A stretch of 64,000 nt of DNA, taken from the NCBI RefSeq assembly GCF_052056485.1, contig NZ_CP183948.1, forward strand, positions 744,001 to 808,000. Direction: 5' to 3'. The notes under the pieces were generated by a model that worked only from the letters and a program-made list of their open reading frames with translations, was not told the origin of the DNA and made no database searches. Every line of letters begins with the position of its first letter. The stretch's first letter is position 1. Of this stretch, positions 29,969-39,125 are shown in pieces. The translations under genes were made by a program, and so were the position numbers. This DNA is from Paenibacillus_AQ nitricinens (lineage in GTDB: Bacteria > Bacillota > Bacilli > Paenibacillales > Paenibacillaceae).

Positions 29969-30631
29969 CTATTTTTTGAAAAATATAAATTTTAGTCCAA
30001 TGGCCCCGATCAGGGAAACAATTAAGCTTACCCACGGGGATAAGGTGATGACCGGAAATAACCGGTCGAGGTACAAGCCAATGAATACGGCAACTACGGC
30101 GATTCCGATATAGACGCCAAGGCCCTTGATATCAAAGGGTTGGGCTTTAGGTGCATCCCCCTCAGACAAGGAGGTTAACCATTTCATAATAAGTTCGATT
30201 AAGATAATGGAACCTGCCCCCACAGCGAAGAGTGTGAAGAGGCTAATCTGTCCGAACATCCCGGGTGAACCGTTAGTCCATTGCAAGAAAAGTCCACCTA
30301 TAGCTAAGATCCCGAACAAACAGGTTAGAGCCGCGCAGGGAATCATCAAGTAATAGTTCCATTTGCTGCGCGCTGGGCGTGTGGGAACGCTGTCTATGAT
30401 CTCTTTAAAATAATCATCCGGATTCTCGCCAAACACCTGTTTAGCGTTTTTACCTTTTTTTTGTTCTTTCAGAAGCAGCTTGGCTGCATCCAGTAAAAGT
30501 TCTTCAACGCGGAGAGCTTCTACCCTACTGGCCCGCATCGTTAGGATCATATCTTCAAAATAGGATCGATTGAAAGGCGTCATCTGCTCGCGCAGGGCGT
30601 TATTTTCCTTAATCATATCTTTCACTTTCAT
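29969..30631 (-). CDS. DUF1129 family membrane protein
   Basis: A 220-residue protein. The N-terminal ~75 residues are cytoplasmic and helical (KENNALREQMTPFNRSYFED; LLLDAAKLLLKEQKKGKNAK). About four membrane segments follow, starting at YYLMIPCAALTCLFGILAI. This layout and the FGENPDDYFKEIID motif match DUF1129. A GGAGG lies 14 nt upstream of the ATG, slightly far. It is first in a two-gene minus-strand unit with the secreted protein. Function unknown. Confidence 0.75.
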   Translation of the reverse strand: MKVKDMIKENNALREQMTPFNRSYFEDMILTMRASRVEALRVEELLLDAAKLLLKEQKKGKNAKQVFGENPDDYFKEIIDSVPTRPARSKWNYYLMIPCAALTCLFGILAIGGLFLQWTNGSPGMFGQISLFTLFAVGAGSIILIELIMKWLTSLSEGDAPKAQPFDIKGLGVYIGIAVVAVFIGLYLDRLFPVITLSPWVSLIVSLIGAIGLKFIFFKK

Positions 30632-30814
30632 AATAGGGATGTAAACCTCCAGTAGTGTTAATCGGTATAGTCTTTAACCTAGAGTATACGTTTGCCTGAT
30701 AGGTCTGCGCAAGGACAAGCATTTCTATTTTCCTATGCATAATCCTTTTATAAGAGTGAACACTGATAATGTTGTTGCTTGATCAATATAGCTTTGGGAA
30801 AGGTTGGGAGCTTT

Positions 30815-31018
30815 ATGGAACATGAGAACAAGAAGGAACAGGGAACAGTCATGGGCAACGGTTCTGAGCCTACGCCCAATCATTCAATGGGGGATTGGGG
30901 CGGATCCGATGGATTCAGCATGTGGAATTCCACGGAAGAACCTGCAGCAGAGGGCCTGAGTAAGGATTGGGAAGGCAGTCAAGAAACCCATGAGATGTTT
31001 AACAACAGCTATGATTGA
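30815..31018 (+). CDS. Small hydrophilic protein of unknown function
   Basis: A 67-residue acidic, Gly/Ser/Trp-containing protein (MEHENKKEQGTVMGNGSEP...). It has no membrane segment and no cysteine. The ATG at 30815 has GGGAAAGG and GGGAG upstream; an in-frame TTG at 30779 is a less likely start. A hairpin follows 36 nt later. No family is recognised; a small stress- or sporulation-associated protein is possible but unsupported. Confidence 0.5.
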   Translation: MEHENKKEQGTVMGNGSEPTPNHSMGDWGGSDGFSMWNSTEEPAAEGLSKDWEGSQETHEMFNNSYD

Positions 31019-31054
31019 TTGACGACCCTGGAAGCTCATCTTGTGATTGAAAAA

Positions 31055-31092
31055 AAACAGCCAGTCTCCATTATTGTGGAGACTGGCTGTTT
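31055..31092. terminator. Strong hairpin terminator
   Basis: A perfect 16-bp stem, AAACAGCCAGTCTCCA with TGGAGACTGGCTGTTT, around a 6-nt loop. The longer tract is the run of As on the left, so it would work best on the minus strand, but it follows the small + strand gene. Confidence 0.8.
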
Positions 31093-31256
31093 GACGTTCC
31101 GCTTTATACGCCGAATTTGCTCTTGCAAATTACTAGGATCTGTCCCGTTCCTGTTGACAATATGAACGAATTCTTTATAATAAGAATATAATTCACACTA
31201 AGTTAATCGGAATTCTAATAAATTAAAATAATGATTAAATATAGGAGGTTACGGCA

Positions 31257-32087
31257 ATGGAGCGGAATATTGTAATCCGGCATAACGGCGAAGAATTGAC
31301 AGCGAGCATCCATTATCCGAGTAAAGAGAAGGGAACTTCCACACGTTGCAAGGACAGATTGCCATTAGCTGTAATCTGCCATGGATTTGTGGGTAACCGG
31401 ATTGGAGTCGATCGGATCTTTGTCAAAGCAGCGCGTGAGCTGGCGCAAGACGGGTATATGGTCATTCGATTTGATTATGCGGGCTGCGGAGAGAGCAGCG
31501 GTAATTACGGCGGGGAGGATATGGAGTCGATGATTGCTCAGACTAGAGCGGTGCTCGATTACGGAATTAGCTCTGCCGATGTGGATCCACAGCGTGTGAC
31601 GCTTATTGGCCACAGTTTGGGTGGGGCGGTTGCGCTTCTGACAAGTATTCGTGATCGCCGTGTGAAGAATCTCGTGCTGTGGGCCTCCGTAGGTTACCCC
31701 TTCAATGATATTGTGAAGATTGTAGGGCGGGAGGCGTATGATCGATCGGTGAAGAATGGATCAGCGGATTACGTGGGCTACTCATTCACACCGGTATATT
31801 TTAATTCTTTGGCGGCCTTCCAGCCTTTCCAAGAGGCTAGTAAATTCAGCGGTGATGTGCTCGTCATTCATGGTACGTCTGACGATGTCATCCCCGTGGA
31901 TTATGCATTCCTTTATCAGAAATTATTCTGGACGCGTCCAGAGGGACGATGCGATAAAGAGATCATTTTCCAAGGTGATCATACCTTTTCGTCTGGTCCG
32001 GCACAGCAGCAACTGCTTAAGCGGACAAGAGAGTGGATGAACGAGCAGGAGCATGTGCAGACAGAATGGCAAAATTGGATGATATAG
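31257..32087 (+). CDS. Alpha/beta hydrolase
   Basis: A 276-residue serine hydrolase of the alpha/beta fold. The nucleophile is Ser120 in LIGHSLGGAVAL, the oxyanion region is VICHGFVGNR, and the acid and histidine are in HGTSDDVIPVDYA and FQGDHTFSSG. It has no signal peptide, so it is probably cytoplasmic. It resembles the serine aminopeptidase-like/carboxylesterase group; the substrate is unknown. ATAGGAGGTTACGGCA precedes the ATG. Confidence 0.88.
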   Translation: MERNIVIRHNGEELTASIHYPSKEKGTSTRCKDRLPLAVICHGFVGNRIGVDRIFVKAARELAQDGYMVIRFDYAGCGESSGNYGGEDMESMIAQTRAVLDYGISSADVDPQRVTLIGHSLGGAVALLTSIRDRRVKNLVLWASVGYPFNDIVKIVGREAYDRSVKNGSADYVGYSFTPVYFNSLAAFQPFQEASKFSGDVLVIHGTSDDVIPVDYAFLYQKLFWTRPEGRCDKEIIFQGDHTFSSGPAQQQLLKRTREWMNEQEHVQTEWQNWMI

Positions 32088-32172
32088 GTGATGGACTTTA
32101 CTCGCAATAACTTGAAATTAGCGGTAAAATAAAGATGCACACCATATACTGGGTTATGGAGGTTGGCATCCT

Positions 32173-32949
32173 ATGAAATTACCGTCATTTTTTATCGCGC
32201 ACGGTTCTCCGCTCCTCGCACTGGAGGATAACGAGTATACCCGTTTTCTGGAGCGGCTTGGTCAAGAACTAGAAGCACCACGGGGTATAGTAGTATTCTC
32301 AGCGCACTGGGATAGCCCAGAACAGCTACTCACCATGGATGAGAAGCACGAGACTCAACATGACTTCTACGGATTCCCTGAAGAAATGTATACGCTGACC
32401 TATCCAGCCCCAGGTGATCCTGCTCTAACCAAGCGGATTTCCGAGCTCTTTAAGGGTAACAATCTTTCACATCAGCCCGTTCAGGGGCGAGGACTCGATC
32501 ACGGAGTCTGGGTAATACTGAAAAAAATGTTTCCGAAAGCCGATATTCCGGTAGTCGCTTTATCCGTCGATTCACTGCGTTCTCCCAAGGAACAGTACAA
32601 TATCGGCCGGATGTTAGCTCCTCTGCGTGATGAAGGCATACTGCTGATAGGAAGCGGTGGACTTGTTCACAATTTACGGATGCTTAATGAAAGTGATCAG
32701 CCTGAAGAGTGGGCGCTTGCATTCGATGCGTGGATTGCCAAGGGATTAGAATCTTGGGATTTACCTTCACTGTTTGCTTATGAGAAAAAAGCTCCGCATG
32801 TTCGAGATGCGGTCCCATCTTACGGTAGAGAGCATTTCGCACCTCTCTTTTATGCGATGGGAACAGCGGACGGTAGCAGGAAGGCAGAGCGTATATTTCA
32901 AGCGTATCAATATGGGACATTAAGCCTCAATTGCTGGAAGCTAGACTAA
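32173..32949 (+). CDS. LigB/DODA-type extradiol dioxygenase family protein
   Basis: A 258-residue protein of the class III extradiol dioxygenase fold (YgiD/DODA group). Metal-ligand histidines are visible in FFIAHGSPLLAL and VVFSAHWDSPEQ, with LDHGVWVILKKMFP and GSGGLVHNLRML further on. The family opens catechol-type rings; YgiD-type members act on DOPA, and the natural substrate in bacteria is often unknown. GGAGGTTGGCATCCT precedes the ATG. It starts 85 bp after the hydrolase gene; a terminator follows. Confidence 0.85.
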   Translation: MKLPSFFIAHGSPLLALEDNEYTRFLERLGQELEAPRGIVVFSAHWDSPEQLLTMDEKHETQHDFYGFPEEMYTLTYPAPGDPALTKRISELFKGNNLSHQPVQGRGLDHGVWVILKKMFPKADIPVVALSVDSLRSPKEQYNIGRMLAPLRDEGILLIGSGGLVHNLRMLNESDQPEEWALAFDAWIAKGLESWDLPSLFAYEKKAPHVRDAVPSYGREHFAPLFYAMGTADGSRKAERIFQAYQYGTLSLNCWKLD

Positions 32950-32966
32950 ATGGATAAGATACACGC

Positions 32967-33000
32967 AGGGTGCAGCCGGAGATCGGCTGTGCCCTTTTTT
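32967..33000 (+). terminator. Terminator after the dioxygenase gene
   Basis: AGGGTGCAGCCG pairs with CGGCTGTGCCCT (wobbles inside) around a 5-nt loop, followed by TTTTTT. Confidence 0.88.
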
Positions 33001-33094
33001 AATGCAAGCGGATCAAGACAAATGGGACGGGCTGTGATTAAATGGAAGAAACCAATTAAGATACATAAAACGTTTTAGGAGGAACTACAAGCTT

Positions 33095-34192
33095 ATGAAA
33101 GTAAATTGCTCTTCTTCCCGTCTGTTATCTGCCATTGTACTGAGTACCCTATTGCTCTCCGCTTGCGGAACAGAGAGTGCAAATAATGTAATTACACCGA
33201 CTCAGCAGCCTACCTCTGATCCCGCCCCTATTGAAACGATTCAACCATCGCCAACTCCAGATCCATCTGCTGAACTGATTTCCGGTTTAACAGGTCTTCC
33301 GGTTTCTGAAGACAGTCTCCCACGTCCCTTGGCCGTTATGATTAATAATGCTCCAGCTGCCCGGCCACAGTCGGGGGTGAGTGAAGCGGATATTTTATAT
33401 GAGGTCCTTGCTGAAGGTGGCATTACGCGGCTGATTGGTATTTTTCAAAGTCATACTGGAGTGGTCAAAATCGGACCGATCCGCAGTATCCGCCCTTATC
33501 TGCTAGATATAGGTGAGAGCTATGGTGGTGTGACCGTGCATGCAGGGGGGAGCCCCGCGGCGTATGCCATTTTGCAAAAAGAGAAAAAAGCAGACATGGA
33601 CGAGATTGGTCGTGCCGGAGCCTATTTCTGGCGGGACAAAGCACGTAAAGCCCCTCATAATCTCTACAGCAATGCAGCGAAGCTGCGGGAAGGTGCCGAG
33701 AAGCTGGGTTATGAGAAAAGTGTGAAGGTGCCAGGGTATCTTTTTAACAATCCAGACTACATACCGCCAGGCGGAGAACAGGCCGCTGAGTTTAGTGTAA
33801 ACTTCTTACTTAAAAGCTATAAAATTGACTATAAATACGATACTCAGCTCCAGACCTATCAGCGTTACGTGAATGGCAAACCGCATATGGATCTGAATAA
33901 CAATAAGCCGGTAGAAGCTGCAAATGTGCTGGTGATGGGATCCGATCATAAGGTACTTGATGATGTTGGGAGACTTCAGGTGGACGTGGAGCTTGGCGGA
34001 GAAGCACTGCTTTTTCAGCGGGGGCAGGTCACGAAGGGCAGATGGTCGCGTGAGCCAGGTGATGTGATCCGGTTTGTGAAGGATGGTAAAGAAGAGCTGA
34101 TGTATCCAGGAATCACCCATATTTTGGTCGTCCCTAATGCACCTTCATTTAGCAGTCATTTGGTATACGGAGGGGCAGATAGTGCAACCTAA
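33095..34192 (+). CDS. DUF3048 lipoprotein (YerB-like)
   Basis: A 365-residue exported lipoprotein. The signal peptide ends in the lipobox LLSAC (Cys25). A Pro/Thr-rich linker follows, then a DUF3048 domain with GLPVSEDSLPRPLAVMINNA, RPQSGVSEADILYEVLAEGG and the SGD/VKIGPIRSIRPY region. The C-terminal domain carries VLVMGSDHKV. It is anchored on the outer face of the membrane. AGGAGGAACTACAAGCTT precedes the ATG. The function of DUF3048 is not established. Confidence 0.88.
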   Translation: MKVNCSSSRLLSAIVLSTLLLSACGTESANNVITPTQQPTSDPAPIETIQPSPTPDPSAELISGLTGLPVSEDSLPRPLAVMINNAPAARPQSGVSEADILYEVLAEGGITRLIGIFQSHTGVVKIGPIRSIRPYLLDIGESYGGVTVHAGGSPAAYAILQKEKKADMDEIGRAGAYFWRDKARKAPHNLYSNAAKLREGAEKLGYEKSVKVPGYLFNNPDYIPPGGEQAAEFSVNFLLKSYKIDYKYDTQLQTYQRYVNGKPHMDLNNNKPVEAANVLVMGSDHKVLDDVGRLQVDVELGGEALLFQRGQVTKGRWSREPGDVIRFVKDGKEELMYPGITHILVVPNAPSFSSHLVYGGADSAT

Positions 34193-34394
34193 GAAAGCCG
34201 GAATATCCAGTGTTATACAGATTTGTATTCGTAATTCTGGGTAAGTGTAAATAGAGTGTAAAAAAGTTCATTTCTATAGCTTCTATACCTTCTTTGGATA
34301 TGTTAAGATAACAAGGGTTGTCATTCATTTTCATGCTTTTTACATATGGGTGGCTCTGTACTCACGGTAATATTATGTAAAGGGGTTTAAAACA

Positions 34395-35012
34395 ATGAAG
34401 TTGAGAAAAAAGGACATATTCTTTGAGACGCTAGAAAATATGGCGGATACCATTGTCCAAGCTGCAGATTATTTTGCTCAGAATATCACTGATCTCCAGA
34501 ATAATGTCGATAATTTCGCTGCAGAGATGAAGAAGTACGAATCCCAATGTGATACTTACACGCACACCGTAATTAAGGAATTGAACAAGACGTTCATTAC
34601 GCCACTTGAGCGTGACGACATTATGGACTTGATTACAAGCATGGATGATGTCATTGATGGCTTGGAGGCATCTGCCTCACGTTTCTATATGTACAACCTG
34701 CTCGACCCGGATGAATACATTGTGCAATTCGCCGAAATTCTTCGCCAATGCGCCTATGAAATTCAAAAAGCAGTTCATTTGCTCTCCCAGAAGAAGCTGC
34801 TGGCCATTCGTGAATATACGATCCGTCTGAATGACCTTGAGAATCAAGGGGACGAAGTCCTTCGTATTTGTACCAAAGCTCTATTTGAAACCGTTAAGGA
34901 CCCGATTGAGCTGATTAAGCGCAAGGAATTATATGAGCGACTCGAGACCACTACAGATAAATGTGAAGATGTAGCCAACATGTTGGAATCGATCATCATG
35001 CGCAACTCATAA
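34395..35012 (+). CDS. DUF47 (PhoU-like) phosphate transport regulator
   Basis: A 205-residue all-helical protein of the DUF47/PhoU-like family. It has the LRKKDIFFETLENMADTIVQ start and the FITPLERDDIMDLITSMDDV motif, where the acidic EXXXD residues bind metal in PhoU. Such proteins are regularly encoded next to PiT transporters and are thought to control them. A PiT gene follows after 13 bp, so the two form an operon. AAAGGGGTTTAAAACA precedes the ATG. Confidence 0.9.
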   Translation: MKLRKKDIFFETLENMADTIVQAADYFAQNITDLQNNVDNFAAEMKKYESQCDTYTHTVIKELNKTFITPLERDDIMDLITSMDDVIDGLEASASRFYMYNLLDPDEYIVQFAEILRQCAYEIQKAVHLLSQKKLLAIREYTIRLNDLENQGDEVLRICTKALFETVKDPIELIKRKELYERLETTTDKCEDVANMLESIIMRNS

Positions 35013-35025
35013 GGGGTACTAGAAT

Positions 35026-36018
35026 ATGGAAACATCGATATGGATTCTTGGATTTGTTATATTTCTCGCGCTTGCGTTTGACTTTATTAATGGTTTCCAT
35101 GATACGGCCAACGCAATTGCTACCTCTGTCTCTACACGTGCTTTAAAACCTCGTACAGCTATTATTATGGCAGCTACGATGAACTTTGTCGGAGCCTTGA
35201 TGTTTACTGGTGTAGCCAAGAAAATTGGCGGAAGCATCACAGATCCCACGTTGCTGGAAAATGGTCTAGATATCATAATAGCCACGCTGATTGCTGCGAT
35301 TATTTGGAATTTGATTACCTGGTGGCTCGGAATTCCGTCCTCCTCCTCTCATGCACTGATCGGCGCTTTAGCTGGTGCAGTATATGTGGGTGCAGGTTCG
35401 TCGCATATTAACTGGGGCGGTTTCGTTGAAATTGTCGAGGGGTTAATTTTCTCCCCACTGATTGCATTTGTTATCGGTTATATTATCATGACGATCCTGA
35501 AATGGATTTTTGCAAAGCGTAGTCCACATACGGTCAACAAGGGCTTCCGTTCCATGCAGGTTGTGACGGCAGCATTACAGTCGTTTACTCATGGTACGAA
35601 TGATGCGCAGAAGGCGATGGGGATCATTACCTTTGCCCTAGTTACATCAGGACGCCAAGAGTCTATGGATGTAATCCCTCTATGGGTTAAGATTGCTGCG
35701 GCTACGGCTATGGCACTCGGTACCTCCATTGGTGGCTGGAAGATTATCAAGACCATGGGTACGAAGATTTTCAAAATCGAGCCGATCAACGGCTTCGCGG
35801 CTGATATTTCCGCGGCTTCCGTTATTTTCTCAGCAACACTGCTGCATTTGCCAGTCAGCTCGACACATGCGATCACTTCAGCGATCCTGGGTGTTGGCTC
35901 CGCAAAACGGTTCTCTGCTGTGAAATGGGGAGTAGCTGGACGTATTGTAGTCACTTGGTTTATTACGATTCCAATCAGTGCGGTATTAGCTGGTCTGATT
36001 TTCAAAATCATTTTTTAA
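35026..36018 (+). CDS. PiT family inorganic phosphate transporter
   Basis: A 330-residue membrane protein with about ten helices. Both PiT signature repeats are present: FDFINGFHDTANAIATSVST at the N terminus and SFTHGTNDAQKAMGI in the middle. The family takes up phosphate by proton or cation symport. The gene is co-transcribed with the upstream DUF47 gene and ends at a strong terminator. AAGGGGTACTAGAAT precedes the ATG. Confidence 0.93.
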   Translation: METSIWILGFVIFLALAFDFINGFHDTANAIATSVSTRALKPRTAIIMAATMNFVGALMFTGVAKKIGGSITDPTLLENGLDIIIATLIAAIIWNLITWWLGIPSSSSHALIGALAGAVYVGAGSSHINWGGFVEIVEGLIFSPLIAFVIGYIIMTILKWIFAKRSPHTVNKGFRSMQVVTAALQSFTHGTNDAQKAMGIITFALVTSGRQESMDVIPLWVKIAAATAMALGTSIGGWKIIKTMGTKIFKIEPINGFAADISAASVIFSATLLHLPVSSTHAITSAILGVGSAKRFSAVKWGVAGRIVVTWFITIPISAVLAGLIFKIIF

Positions 36019-36030
36019 ATCCCTTTAATA

Positions 36031-36071
36031 AAAAGATGTCAGTTAGCCTTTGGCTGCGGACATCTTTTTTT
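36031..36071 (+). terminator. Terminator after the phosphate transporter gene
   Basis: AAAGATGTC pairs with GACATCTTT, with an inner AGCC/GGCT stem, followed by a long T run. Confidence 0.88.
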
Positions 36072-36164
36072 GTTATATGGGTGAGGGAAGTTCGACCACG
36101 CATGATTCGATCCTCCCCCAGTGGGGGGGGACTGATGGGGGGATGGATGAAAGAATGGCTGGAC

Positions 36165-36204
36165 AGACTGACACAGACAGACAGAGACAGAGACAGACAG
36201 ACTC
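36165..36204. repeat. GACA/GACAGA simple-sequence tract
   Basis: About 40 bp of imperfect GACA/GACAGA units (GACAGACTGACACAGACAGA and onwards), just after a G-rich tract. No gene covers it. Confidence 0.7.
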
Positions 36205-36245
36205 TCTTGCTCCAGCGCTCGGCTCTTCCTCAACGGGGAAAGAAC

Positions 36246-36540
36246 GGTATAAATCCCGCAGAAATGGCGGAATTGGGCGTCTGAGGAGGAAATAGCGGTA
36301 GAAATCCCGTAGAATTAGCTGAATTATGCGGAAGAAGCAGTAAGAGGGGCATAAATGCCTCGGAATTCGTGAAATAGCGTCGAATGAGTAGAAAGCAGGG
36401 CATAAATGCTTCGGAATTAGCGAAATAGTGTCGAATGAGTAGAAAGCAGGGCATAAATGCCTCGGAATTCGTGAAATAGTGTCAATTGAGTAGAAAGCAG
36501 GGCATAAATGCCTCGGATTAGCAGAGTCTAGCTTATACAG
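36246..36540. repeat. 51-bp tandem repeat array (about six units)
   Basis: Units begin near 36246, 36297, 36348, 36399, 36450 and 36501, all exactly 51 bp apart. The last four are nearly identical (GGGCATAAATGCCTCGGAAT ... GAGTAGAAAGCAG) and the first two are diverged. 51 is a multiple of three, so a minus-strand frame shows a 17-residue periodicity, but it has no start signal. Confidence 0.88.
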
Positions 36541-37252
36541 ATGAGAGTGTTTAAATAAAGATAGGGTAAGGTGTATTTGAGCGGATGTCTGTCGTAGCTT
36601 TTTGTGCATCTGTCGAATTTAAGCGGCGGGTTAGAATTTAAACTAACTAATCATTAAACAATCACTCGATACGATTTGACTAAGTTCGGTGACAACCCAA
36701 CCCTATTTTTTTTATCCATCCTTTCCTCACCATCTGAGAAGCATCGTTATATACACTATGAGCCGACTGATCAAAGGCGAGAAGAAGAAGATGAATGACA
36801 CTTATTAATAAATGATTAGATCTTTTACCTATAAACCATAAATAGGATCAAAGTGGAAACTGAGATACAAAAATAAGTGTGCGCGAGGCCATAATCAGAT
36901 ATCCGACAAAGTTAAGCCGGTGTAGTTAAGCCCGAATAATTAGTGTTAAACCTCAGTACTCCTTACAACCAAACGTTTCGTAAAATGGCGGTAATTCACG
37001 ATAGCTTAGCTATTGTTGCGATTATGGCACTGGCATTGGTAGCTGGTAGAGGAGAGAAATGAGATCGCAGGAACAATTGGAAGGGTATTAGAAAAAAATG
37101 AACCTAGGAACAAAAGGAAGGAATGGGACACTAAAGAGTAATGGAACCTCAGAGCTACGATTCTCCGGCTGAGATTTTTTTGTTATTTTTGGAAGACTCC
37201 TCTTCTTACGGTACAATAGATGCGTGGAAGAAGATGAAGCGGAGGAACATTT
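36541..37252. other. Intergenic region before corA
   Basis: No convincing gene in about 700 bp. A 25-codon frame at 36985-37062 (MAVIHDSLAIVAIMALALVA...) has hydrophobic character and may be a remnant. A weak CTCAG/CTGAG hairpin before TTTTTTT lies at 37146-37183. The corA ribosome-binding site is at its end. Confidence 0.4.
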
Positions 37253-38212
37253 ATGATACATACACTTGCGGTGACGCATACTGGTGAGGTACTGACAGAC
37301 ATACCTTTGCAGGATATCCGGCGGGAGGATTATGCATGGATATGGGCAGACTTTGCTACACCTACGGCAGAGGAGACGCTGCTGTTGGATCACTACTTTC
37401 ATTTTCACCCTTTGGCGATTGAGGATTGTATGCATGTACTACAGCGGCCGAAGCTGGATCATTATGAGGAAGTACAGTTTTTTGTGCTGCATGCGCTGAA
37501 TGAAGAGACGCTGGATGCTGAAGAAATTGACCTTTTTTTGAGCGCAAATTACCTCGTGTCCTATCATCATCAGGAAAAAACAGAGATGAATGAAGCTTGG
37601 GAACAAGTGAAGCGTGAAATACATAGTCGTAAAGGCTGGTCAGGTGGTCCGATGGCGGCTGCATATACAGTAATGGACAAGCTGGTAGATAAGTATTTTC
37701 CGTGCCTATACAGTTTAGAAGACGAGCTTGCGGATCTGGAGAGCAATGGCAGCAGTGAGTCGGTGGAGGATTTGATGAGCCAAGTGTTTGGTTTGCGCGG
37801 AAGGCTGCTCAAGATGCGGCGGACGATTGTGCCAATGCGCGATTTGATGTACCGGATTTTGAATTCGCAGCATGTCCAGAGCAACGGCGAGGAACGGATT
37901 TATTTTGGCGATATCTATGACCATTTGTTAAAACTGTCCGATATGATTGAGGCGGATCGAGAAATGACTGCGGACCTACGTGATAGCTACATATCTCTTA
38001 ACTCTAACCGGATGAATTCGATCATGAAAACACTAACAGTAATCACTACCGTATTCATGCCGCTGACGCTGATTGCCGGAATTTATGGGATGAATTTCGT
38101 GGTGATGCCTGAACTCGAATGGAAGTATGGATATTTTGGCGTTCTGCTATTTATGCTGGTGGTGGGTGTTAGTATGTTCAGATGGTTCCGGCGTAGTGGA
38201 TGGTTTAAGTGA
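37253..38212 (+). CDS. corA: CorA family magnesium/divalent cation transporter
   Basis: A 319-residue CorA. The large N-terminal cytoplasmic domain is followed by two C-terminal membrane helices. The first helix ends in the signature YGMNF (residues about 280-284), which forms the selectivity mouth of the pentameric channel. It mediates magnesium influx across the membrane. GCGGAGGAACATTT precedes the ATG. The gene is convergent with the basic-tail protein gene and shares a hairpin with it. Confidence 0.93.
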   Translation: MIHTLAVTHTGEVLTDIPLQDIRREDYAWIWADFATPTAEETLLLDHYFHFHPLAIEDCMHVLQRPKLDHYEEVQFFVLHALNEETLDAEEIDLFLSANYLVSYHHQEKTEMNEAWEQVKREIHSRKGWSGGPMAAAYTVMDKLVDKYFPCLYSLEDELADLESNGSSESVEDLMSQVFGLRGRLLKMRRTIVPMRDLMYRILNSQHVQSNGEERIYFGDIYDHLLKLSDMIEADREMTADLRDSYISLNSNRMNSIMKTLTVITTVFMPLTLIAGIYGMNFVVMPELEWKYGYFGVLLFMLVVGVSMFRWFRRSGWFK

Positions 38213-38216
38213 AAAA

Positions 38217-38247
38217 TAAAACGTCACCGCTATTTGCGGCGACGTTT
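38217..38247. terminator. Bidirectional hairpin after corA
   Basis: AACGTCACCGC pairs with GCGGCGACGTT (one mismatch) around TATTT, followed by TTTT and preceded by an A-rich tract. It overlaps the 3' end of the convergent gene. Confidence 0.7.
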
Positions 38248-38799
38248 TCCGGTAGAGGGAGTAGAGCGCCGGCGTGTGGTTGTAGTGGATTTGCGGCGGG
38301 TTGAGGTGGAACGTCTTTTTTTGCGTCGGTTAGGGCTGTACAGCGCTGCATCCTCTTCGGCAGCTAGTGCACCTGAGGAGCCTTTGTTTTTGCCGAAGTT
38401 ACCCATAAAAAGCTTAACCATCGGAGCCATCTGCTGGAAGCCGGACATCACCTTCTGCACCTTACCCATGGAGTTTACGATCCCGTCAATACCGCCCATT
38501 CGGTCGATGATACCTTTGATTTGCTCCATATTCCCACCGATTCCGCCACCGCCGCCTAAACCGCCCAAGCCGCTAAGCAATCCGGCAAGCCCGCCGCTTG
38601 CCTTAGTCGTAGCTTCAGCAGCAGGAAGCGCTAGCGCAGTTTCGGTGGCTGCTTCTGCTCCTAAAGCGGGAAGGATTCCGCTCTCTCCTGGGGGGGATGA
38701 AGGCGAATATGGACTGAGCCCGGGGTAAGCAGATGCATTATAAGTATCGGTCAATGAACGCTGGTTTCGGCGGGAATGATTATAGTAATGATCAGGCAT
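38230..38799 (-). CDS. Gly-rich protein with a strongly basic tail, function unknown
   Basis: A 189-residue protein in three parts. The N-terminal part is polar (MPDHYYNHSRRNQRS...). The centre is Gly/Leu-rich (LAGLLSGLGGLGGGGGIGG), then a conserved-looking helical block (MEQIKGIIDRMGGIDGIVNS; VQKVMSGFQQMAPMVKLFMG). The last ~40 residues are almost all Arg/Lys/Ser/Thr. The ATG at 38799 is chosen because AAAGGA lies 10 nt upstream on the minus strand; the frame extends further but without support. The helical block recalls YqfQ/VrrA-like Bacillus proteins, with low certainty. The tail suggests binding to nucleic acid or another polyanion. Confidence 0.65.
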   Translation of the reverse strand: MPDHYYNHSRRNQRSLTDTYNASAYPGLSPYSPSSPPGESGILPALGAEAATETALALPAAEATTKASGGLAGLLSGLGGLGGGGGIGGNMEQIKGIIDRMGGIDGIVNSMGKVQKVMSGFQQMAPMVKLFMGNFGKNKGSSGALAAEEDAALYSPNRRKKRRSTSTRRKSTTTTRRRSTPSTGKRRRK

Positions 38800-39096
38800 A
38801 ATATCACATTCCTTTGTTAGTGGTCTGCTATACTGTATGTCATGGGCGAACATACGGTATAGACGAATGCCCGGGTTACCCGTGATAGGAGCGGAAAAGG
38901 GCGAATGCCTATAATCGTCCTTAAGAAGTGAAAAAAGCGTGTACAAGCTTGATTTTCGGCGCTTATGTAGTACTATAGTGTAGGTGCTATTTCTTATGCA
39001 GGAAGAAACAAACGCGGTTGGGTACATATTGAGTGTGCGCCGTGGGTGGACGTTTGTCCATCGATTTCACTCTTTACAGCGTGAAATCGTTAATGC
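38800..39096. other. Spacer between the divergent basic-tail gene and yerC
   Basis: No gene. It holds a perfect 9-bp hairpin, CGATTTCAC (39062-39070) with GTGAAATCG (39081-39089), just upstream of the yerC promoter. This could be an operator or a terminator-like structure without a T run. Confidence 0.5.
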
Positions 39097-39125
39097 TTGA
39101 AAAATGCGCTCCAGTGCAATATAGT
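39097..39125 (+). promoter_or_regulatory. yerC: Probable sigma-A promoter of the yerC operon
   Basis: TTGAAA, a 17-nt spacer, and TATAGT, about 100 nt upstream of the yerC start. A 9-bp inverted repeat ends eight bases before the -35 element. Confidence 0.6.

Noticed and set aside
20639..36540. Possible CRISPR arrays at the tandem repeats
   Set aside because: Units are contiguous without variable spacers, and no cas genes are in the window.
36073..36609. Minus-strand frame with 17-residue repeats before corA
   Set aside because: It arises from the 51-bp tandem repeat and runs through the GACA tract; no ribosome-binding site.
36985..37062. Small hydrophobic frame upstream of corA as a gene
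   Set aside because: Only 25 codons, no ribosome-binding site; listed only as a possible remnant in the spacer entry.
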